Source: Deltaproteobacteria bacterium
Lineage (GTDB): Bacteria > Myxococcota_A > UBA9160 > UBA4427
Assembly (NCBI GenBank): GCA_019310975.1
Contig: JAFDDH010000014.1
Coordinates: 1 to 64,000 of the forward strand
Reading direction: 5' to 3'
DNA length: 64,000 nucleotides
Shown here piece by piece: positions 60,273 to 64,000 of the stretch (its first letter is position 1; each line of letters opens with the position of its first letter). A program made the translations under genes and the position numbers. Under the pieces are notes generated by a model. The model did no database searches. It was not told where the DNA came from and saw only the letters and a list, made by a program, of their open reading frames with translations.

Positions 60273-61442
60273 GTGTTGGACGCCATCCGCAGCATATCGA
60301 GGGTCGGCACAGCCCTCGCCGCAGTCGCCGCCGACCAGACGCGCGCGCGCATCGGCCATTTCCCGACACGTGCAACGGACATCGATCCACGTTGGCTCGA
60401 GAAGGGGCTCGCGGCGCGTTTTCCGGGCGTGCGCATCCGCGACCACCAGCTGCTCGACGATCACTCGGGCACGACATCGCGTGCACGGATCGGCCTCGAG
60501 TACGACTGCCCCGGCGAAGCGGACACCCCCCCGGAGACGGTCTTCCTCAAGATCACCCCGCACGCGCCCATCCAGCGGCTCTTTCTGGCCACCTTCGGAA
60601 TCGGCCGCAACGAAGTGCGCTTCTACCGCGACATCCGGCCCGGCCTCCCGGTGCGTGCGCCGGACGTCTACGGAATCTGCGCGCTACCGGGCGACCGCCA
60701 GTTCGTGCTGCTGCTCGAGGATCTCACCCGCACGGGCGTGCTGCTTGCCAGCCTGGGCGATCGGGCGACCCTCGAGCAAGCAGAGGCGGTGATCGATGCC
60801 CTGGCCTCGTTGCATGCGGCCTACTGGGAGTGCGACCGCTTTCATGCAGACCTCGCCTGGGTGCCGAGCTACGAGAAGCGCCGGCACAGGGATCTGCCTT
60901 GGGAGCGCTTCATCACCGGTCAGATGTGTGAGCGCGCCCTGCGGCGCCACGGCGCCGACTTTCCACCCGAGTTCGAGCAGATCGCGCGCACGTGCATCGA
61001 CCGGAGAGACCACTTGGAGCGGCTCTGGGCCGAGGGAAGTCGCACATTGGTGCACGGCGACTGCCATCTCGGCAACCTCTTCTTCGAGGACGCGCGCACC
61101 GGGTTCTTCGACTGGCAGATCTGTGCCCGCGCGCCGGGAATGCGTGACGTCAGCTACTTCATGTGCAACTCGCTTCCCGAGAAGCTGCGCCAGCAGCACG
61201 AGCGTGCGCTGATCGAGCGATACCTGGAGGCGCTGCGCGGGCGCGACGTGCCGGCGCCGGATATGCAAGGGGCGTGGCGTCAGCACCGGCTCTTTGCACT
61301 CTACACCTGGATCTCCGCCGCCTTTACGATCGCGGGCGGAGAGGGCATGCAGCCGCTGGAGATCGGCCTGGCCGGCGTTCGCCGCGCGACCAGGGCCGCC
61401 ATAGATCTCGAGAGCGTGGCGTGCGCACAGGAAAGTCGATGA
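60273..61442 (+). CDS. Kinase-like phosphotransferase (ecdysteroid/aminoglycoside type)
   Basis: About 389 residues. LLDDHSGTTSRARIG is the glycine-rich loop, and TVFLKITP holds the ATP-binding Lys. VHGDCHLGNLFFE is the catalytic loop with Asp, and GFFDWQICA holds the metal Asp. The start is a GTG at 60273 with GGAG 8 nt upstream; the open frame further upstream is antisense to the cytochrome gene and not coding. A second phosphotransferase-fold gene is at 20530. The substrate, probably a hydroxylated small molecule or lipid, is unknown. Confidence 0.88.
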   Translation: MLDAIRSISRVGTALAAVAADQTRARIGHFPTRATDIDPRWLEKGLAARFPGVRIRDHQLLDDHSGTTSRARIGLEYDCPGEADTPPETVFLKITPHAPIQRLFLATFGIGRNEVRFYRDIRPGLPVRAPDVYGICALPGDRQFVLLLEDLTRTGVLLASLGDRATLEQAEAVIDALASLHAAYWECDRFHADLAWVPSYEKRRHRDLPWERFITGQMCERALRRHGADFPPEFEQIARTCIDRRDHLERLWAEGSRTLVHGDCHLGNLFFEDARTGFFDWQICARAPGMRDVSYFMCNSLPEKLRQQHERALIERYLEALRGRDVPAPDMQGAWRQHRLFALYTWISAAFTIAGGEGMQPLEIGLAGVRRATRAAIDLESVACAQESR

Positions 61443-61500
61443 GGGCGTATACTTTGAATGACCGCACGGCGGATCCCAGGTGAATCGGAGGAGGCAGAGC

Positions 61501-62199
61501 ATGAGCAGGGCGCTCGACGTCAGCACGTCCTATCTCGTCAGCGTGGGCCGTCTCGGCGCCGGCATGCGCGTGGCGCCGCTCGGCGAGCGCCCCAGTCAGA
61601 CATTGATCCTCTACGACTTCGAGGCCTGTCCCTTCTGCCGCAAGGTGCGCGAGGCACTCTCCAGCCTCGATCTCGAGGCCGAGATCAGGCCCTGTCCGAA
61701 GGGCGGCCGGCGCTATCGCGACGAGCTCGTGGCACGAGGTGGCAAAGCGCAGTTCCCCTATCTCGTGGATCCCGGCATCGGCATCGAGATGTACGAGTCC
61801 GACGACATCGTCCGCCACCTCTTCGATCGCTACGGCGACGGCAGCGTACCGCTCTCGCTGGGGCTCGGGCTGCTCACGGATCTGAATTCTATGCTCGCAG
61901 GGATGGCGCGACTCGGCGCCGGCTCGCGCGTGAAGCCATCCCGGGCACCCGAGCAAGCGCTCGAGCTCTACAGCATGGAGGCTTCGCCCTATTGCCGACT
62001 GGTGCGCGAGACGCTCTGTGAGCTCGAGCTTCCATATCGTCTGCACAACGTCGGCAAGGGGAGCCCGTCGCGCGAGGCCTTCGTCAAGCGCTCTGGTCTG
62101 ATGCGGGTGCCCTGGCTCTCGGATTCGAACACGGGCACCGAGCTCTTCGAGTCCGCGGACATTGTGCGATACCTGACGGAGACCTACGCGGCCGACTAG
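61501..62199 (+). CDS. Protein with two tandem glutaredoxin/GST-N domains
   Basis: 232 residues. The first domain (about 35-110) has a CPFC redox motif (FEACPFCRKVREAL) and FPYLVDPG with a cis-Pro. The second (about 150-230) repeats the pattern with SPYC (EASPYCRLVRETL) and VPWLSDSN. Each unit is preceded by a similar RLGAG-containing helix, so it is an internal duplication. No GST C-terminal helical domain follows. ATG 61501 has GGAGGAGG upstream. It may bind glutathione or catalyse thiol exchange; the substrate is unknown. Confidence 0.85.
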   Translation: MSRALDVSTSYLVSVGRLGAGMRVAPLGERPSQTLILYDFEACPFCRKVREALSSLDLEAEIRPCPKGGRRYRDELVARGGKAQFPYLVDPGIGIEMYESDDIVRHLFDRYGDGSVPLSLGLGLLTDLNSMLAGMARLGAGSRVKPSRAPEQALELYSMEASPYCRLVRETLCELELPYRLHNVGKGSPSREAFVKRSGLMRVPWLSDSNTGTELFESADIVRYLTETYAAD

Positions 62200-62229
62200 G
62201 AACATCGATCCGGATGGGAGGCGAAGACC

Positions 62230-62817
62230 TCAGTTCTCTGCCTTGCCCGGCGACGATCGACCGCGTCCTCCCCGCATCCCGCGCTGCCGAGAACGCCGCA
62301 CGGCCAGAATCACGCGACGCGCGGCGCGTTCGATCCATGACAGCCTGCGTCGCTGGGTGATGCGACCACTGTGCACGACTTCGGTCCACTCGCCGCGCAC
62401 GCGGTGCTCCTCGCCACCCGGCAGCAGCACCCGATAGGGTCGGTCGGGGTCGAGCACATCGCCCACGTCGCTGATGCGTACGGGCATCGAGACGCGGTAG
62501 CGCTCGCCAATCGCCTGCAGACGTTCCGAATCGTCGAAGCTGCCCGGAACGGCCTCGCGAATCTCCAGCCGCACAGTGGCACCATCGCTGACGACGTCGA
62601 GCACGGCCCCGAGAAGATCAGGCCGCTCGGCCTCCTCGAGCCCACCGCCGAGCCACAAGCAACGGTAGGCGCGACAAATCTGCGGCCGTGTCGCATGGAT
62701 CGCGCAACCCGGCCCCCTTACGTCCTGATGGAGACAGTTCACGCCGCCCAGCTTGTTTAGCGCGTCGACGCGCAATACCGTGCAGCAGAGCGAGCAGTCA
62801 CCGCAGCGCCGCTCCAT
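62230..62817 (-). CDS. YkgJ-type cysteine-cluster protein
   Basis: About 195 residues. It has the CxxCxxCC pattern near the N-terminus (RRCGDCSLCC) and a further Cys-rich segment (CAIHATRPQICRAYRC), as expected for a zinc- or iron-sulfur-binding site. The C-terminal part is less conserved, ending in a basic tail. Start 62817 has GGAG 7 nt upstream; longer starts overlap the sulfotransferase. Function unknown for the family. Confidence 0.85.
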   Translation of the reverse strand: MERRCGDCSLCCTVLRVDALNKLGGVNCLHQDVRGPGCAIHATRPQICRAYRCLWLGGGLEEAERPDLLGAVLDVVSDGATVRLEIREAVPGSFDDSERLQAIGERYRVSMPVRISDVGDVLDPDRPYRVLLPGGEEHRVRGEWTEVVHSGRITQRRRLSWIERAARRVILAVRRSRQRGMRGGRGRSSPGKAEN

Positions 62818-62833
62818 GCCGGGCTCCATCACA

Positions 62834-64000
62834 CTAGTCAGCCCGGTCGAAGAAGCGCTTGCGGTAGCGTGCAAAGTCCGACCGCAGACCCTCCTCGGTG
62901 AAGCCGAACTGCTCGAGCGTATAGCTGTGAACCGGCCGTCGATCGCGCGTGTTCTCCACCGCCCACTCGCGCATGCAGGTCTCGGCCTCGGCGGTGAGTG
63001 GCATGCCGATGAAGTCGTAGATGCGGCGCACCTGGGCCATCGGATCGGCGACCAGATCCTCGTAGTGCAGGTCGAGGAAACGCTCGGGATACTTCTCGTG
63101 CACGTCCATGCAGCGATCCATCATGCGCACCAGGCGCCCGCTCCACTGGCGCCCGATCTCCACTGGATCGACGTCGTCGCTATTCAACACCCGAATGGCG
63201 TGGATGAGGCTCGCCATCGAGGGGATCGTCTGGACGGGGTCACGATGGGTCAGCACGACCCTGGCGTCCGGGAAGATCTCGAAGAAGACATCGAGGAAGC
63301 CGAGGTGGTGTGGAGTCTTCAATACCCAGCGTTCGCCGGACTCGCCGCGGCACCGCTTCTGCCATTGCACGAGCTTGAGCAGACGCTTCAGGTACGCGTA
63401 GCCGGGACGTGCATCGTAGTCCTCGAGCCAGCGCGCAAATACGGGCAGATTGCAGAAGGCTTCCGGATTGCCGCTCACAAAGGCGTGCTCGAGCAGCATG
63501 ATCTCCTCGTCCGGCGCATGGGCGTCCATCGGATGCGCGGCAATCAGCTCCGGCGAGGCATCGAGCATCATCTGGACCTCGGCCTCCGCATCAGCGATAC
63601 GCGGGTCGGGGCCATCGCCCGCCCCGGGGCCCGCGACCGGGAAGGCCGCGGGGTTGCGCGACTCGTACCAGAGCAGCGCGAACATCCTCGGATCGCTGGC
63701 AATCGTGCGGTGCAGCATGGTGGTCCCGGTGCGTCCAAGGCCCACCACTGCGAGCGGCCGCTCGATGCTCGCCGCGAGGATCTCGGGATGGCGACGAATC
63801 TCCTCCTCGGTCCGCAGCCGATTGACGAGCAGGCCGATCATGCGCTCGTATTGAATGACGCGACCCATCTCCGAGAGTCGCGCCTCTTCCTCCAGTGCGG
63901 CCAGCAGACGGCGCATGGGCTCGAGGAAGTCGTCGTCACCGAAATCCTCGAGGCCAGTGCGGCCACGCGCATCGGCGAGCAGGACACTCGCTTCGAAAAT
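62834..64000 (-). CDS. Sulfotransferase family protein (5' end beyond the window)
   Basis: 389 codons visible; the open frame continues past the right edge, so the start is missing. The PAPS-binding loop is VVGLGRTGTTMLHRTI, and VVLTHRDPVQTIPSM holds the 3'-phosphate region. C-terminal FARYRKRFFDRAD. Upstream of the internal ATG at 63916 the frame still aligns with the paralogue at 31774 (LEDFGDDDF versus LDDFGDDSF), which shows the ATG at 63916 is not the start. Acceptor unknown. Confidence 0.9.
   Translation of the reverse strand: MFEASVLLADARGRTGLEDFGDDDFLEPMRRLLAALEEEARLSEMGRVIQYERMIGLLVNRLRTEEEIRRHPEILAASIERPLAVVGLGRTGTTMLHRTIASDPRMFALLWYESRNPAAFPVAGPGAGDGPDPRIADAEAEVQMMLDASPELIAAHPMDAHAPDEEIMLLEHAFVSGNPEAFCNLPVFARWLEDYDARPGYAYLKRLLKLVQWQKRCRGESGERWVLKTPHHLGFLDVFFEIFPDARVVLTHRDPVQTIPSMASLIHAIRVLNSDDVDPVEIGRQWSGRLVRMMDRCMDVHEKYPERFLDLHYEDLVADPMAQVRRIYDFIGMPLTAEAETCMREWAVENTRDRRPVHSYTLEQFGFTEEGLRSDFARYRKRFFDRAD

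Noticed and set aside
1-64000. tRNA, rRNA, CRISPR arrays, insertion sequences or phage genes
   Set aside because: No cloverleaf-type segment, regularly spaced repeat-spacer array, transposase or terminal inverted repeats were recognised. A tRNAscan/ISfinder run would be decisive.

Overview
The window is about 64 kb of high-GC, densely packed bacterial chromosome. It encodes a Gram-negative cell: there are lipoproteins, outer-membrane beta-barrel proteins, an MlaC-like periplasmic protein and c-type cytochromes. The mix of sulfotransferases, CaiB-type CoA-transferase, acyl-CoA synthetase, kinase-like phosphotransferases, DUF2914, exosortase and tandem NtrC-type signalling genes suggests an uncultured lineage of the former Deltaproteobacteria (Myxococcota- or Binatota-like). 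That placement is inference from gene content, not a measured phylogeny. No tRNA, rRNA, CRISPR array, insertion sequence or prophage was recognised.

Layout. 0.3-13.3 kb (all minus): a secreted TPR protein, a rhomboid protease fused to a long TPR tail, a type-B carboxylesterase, aroB, cysE, a beta-barrel protein, an MlaC-like lipoprotein, an octaheme cytochrome with a HEAT/TPR tail, a small phosphatase and a CoA-transferase. 13.7-26.1 kb: two paralogous M48 metalloprotease lipoproteins, an acyl-CoA synthetase, a second carboxylesterase coupled to an epoxide-hydrolase-like enzyme, a second TPR protein, an aminoglycoside-phosphotransferase-fold kinase, a MEMO1-family protein and an outer-membrane protein. 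26.1-35.7 kb: a TPR/cyclic-nucleotide-binding protein, a methyltransferase with a damaged SAM motif, a histidine phosphatase, a DUF2914 protein, an ArsC-like selenoprotein, a TetR regulator with an AT-rich promoter, a tesB relic, a sulfotransferase and valS. 35.9-37.0 kb: ribosomal proteins S14, L31 type B and L28. 37.2-42.7 kb: an SDR enzyme, a minus-strand exosortase / accessory protein / LtaS-like sulfatase operon, and an enoyl-CoA hydratase. 42.8-45.8 kb: a DUF6502-DUF5666 operon and a DUF3127 OB-fold protein. 45.9-50.6 kb: a four-gene membrane-stress operon (two histidine kinases, a sigma-54 activator, PspA). 51-53 kb: a cytosolic paralogue of the rhomboid tail. 53.4-57.3 kb: a complete three-subunit molybdenum hydroxylase plus a MoaD-like protein. 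57.4-64 kb: an AlgX-like acetyltransferase, a split urate-oxidase/cytochrome pair, another kinase-like protein, a tandem glutaredoxin/GST-N protein, a cysteine-cluster protein and a second sulfotransferase that runs off the window.

How the genes work together. Several sets look like functional units: kinase-kinase-regulator-PspA behind a candidate sigma-54 promoter, exosortase with accessory protein and lipoteichoic-acid-synthase-like sulfatase, the molybdenum hydroxylase subunits, and the PuuD-like membrane domain with a separately encoded cytochrome c.

The most notable item is at 30216-30560 (minus). An ArsC/glutaredoxin-fold gene is interrupted by an in-frame UGA exactly where a redox cysteine of a UxxC motif would sit. 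A 7-bp hairpin with a G in its apical loop begins 16 nt after the UGA, matching the bacterial SECIS model. A conventional gene caller would miss this gene. The second theme is an unnamed C-terminal domain shared by the rhomboid-TPR protein and a cytosolic protein about 48 kb away.
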